DNA from: Oscillospiraceae bacterium
GTDB taxonomy: Bacteria; Bacillota; Clostridia; Oscillospirales; Ruminococcaceae
Assembly (NCBI GenBank): GCA_017848155.1
Contig: JAGAKC010000140.1
Span: 1 to 5,907 of the forward strand
Direction: 5' to 3'
DNA length: 5,907 nt
The stretch's first letter is position 1. Each line of letters starts with the position of its first letter. Shown here piece by piece: positions 5,367-5,907 of the stretch. The position numbers and the translations under genes were made by a program. Below the pieces are notes generated by a model. The model saw only the letters and a program-made list of their open reading frames with translations, had not been told where the DNA came from and ran no database searches.

Positions 5367-5907
5367 CGCTTACCCTTAATGCATGTGCAAAGCTGAATCT
5401 GTACCTTGACATAACGGGCAGGCGCAGCGACGGCTATCACCTGCTCGAAACGGTGATGCAGAGCGTGTCGCTTTCTGATATCGTCACGCTTTCCGTGACC
5501 GGGGGCAGCGGCATTTCGGTCAGCTGCTCCGACCCGCTGATACCGTGCGGCGAGAAGAACATCGCTTACAGGGCTGCGGCGCTTTTCCTTGAAGCCTGCG
5601 GCATTGAGCGGCATGTAGAGATAGACATACAAAAGCGCATACCGAGCGGCGCAGGCATGGGCGGCGGCAGTGCTGACGCAGCTGCTGTGCTGCGTGGACT
5701 TGACAGGGCGCTCGGCGCTCCGCTCGATACAGGGCGGCTTTATGAGATAGCATTGCAGTGCGGTGCGGACGTCCCTTTCTGCCTTTACGGCGGAACCAGG
5801 ATATGCAGGGGCATCGGCGAGGAGCTTTCGTCCTGCTGCGAGGTGAGCGGCTGTGCTTTCCTTGTGGTGATGCCCGATTTTACCTGTCCCACGGGAGAGG
5901 CATACAG
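5363..5907 (+). CDS. ispE: 4-diphosphocytidyl-2-C-methyl-D-erythritol kinase (3' partial)
   Basis: The N-terminal 181 codons of IspE, the GHMP-superfamily kinase that uses ATP to phosphorylate CDP-methylerythritol in the MEP route to isoprenoid precursors. The gene runs off the window; the family is about 280-290 residues. Visible signatures: ACAKLNLYLDITGRRSDGYH (7-26), with the substrate-site K10 and N12 and the typical DGYH; the glycine-rich ATP loop IPSGAGMGGGSADAAAVL (93-110); and CGADVPFCLYGG (133-144), with D136 matching the catalytic Asp of E. coli IspE (D141 by memory). PTGEAY at the break matches the start of the C-terminal domain. The start is GTG, four bases before the end of the aminotransferase stop (GTGA). 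The fragment is rich in cysteine: 11 in 181 residues. The protein is cytosolic. The family call is secure. Its link to amino-acid genes probably reflects operon packing rather than a shared pathway. Confidence 0.95.
   Translation, partial: MTLTLNACAKLNLYLDITGRRSDGYHLLETVMQSVSLSDIVTLSVTGGSGISVSCSDPLIPCGEKNIAYRAAALFLEACGIERHVEIDIQKRIPSGAGMGGGSADAAAVLRGLDRALGAPLDTGRLYEIALQCGADVPFCLYGGTRICRGIGEELSSCCEVSGCAFLVVMPDFTCPTGEAY

Overview
The window looks like chromosomal DNA of a strictly anaerobic Clostridia-type Bacillota, most like Ruminococcus and other Oscillospiraceae. This is inferred from the V/A-type ATP synthase operon end, the paired UPF0237/UPF0210 genes, strong AGGAGG-like ribosome sites, frequent ATA and AGG codons, and heavy use of GTG/TTG starts. 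No database search was possible, so the genus is a guess. The DNA is gene-dense, with no sign of mobile elements, CRISPR, tRNA or rRNA.

There are three transcription units. (1) Bases 1-905, plus strand: the 3' end of a V/A-type ATP synthase operon, with the tail of the B subunit and the whole D subunit. It ends at a perfect 13-bp hairpin (913-944) that also serves the gene converging from the right. (2) Bases 968-2626, minus strand: a two-gene unit made of a small ACT-domain protein (UPF0237) and a UPF0210/DUF711 'PFL family' protein. This pair recurs in many Firmicutes, and its role is not established. (3) Bases 2869 to the window end, plus strand: a tight cluster of a PHP-domain histidinol-phosphatase-like phosphoesterase, an Lrp/AsnC-family regulator, a class I/II PLP aminotransferase and the 5' part of ispE (isoprenoid MEP pathway). 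The last three genes are joined by 4-base GTGA stop/start overlaps.

Units 2 and 3 diverge from a 242-bp AT-rich intergenic region (2627-2868). It holds two convincing sigma-A-type promoters placed back to back, with their -35 boxes only 8 bp apart. It also holds several GC-rich CCGCA/TGCGG elements that can form stems in both mRNA leaders. The Lrp-family protein of unit 3 is an obvious candidate to act here, but that is inference.

Nothing seen is clearly a new defence or mobile system. The least understood parts are the ACT/UPF0210 pair and the shared divergent control region.
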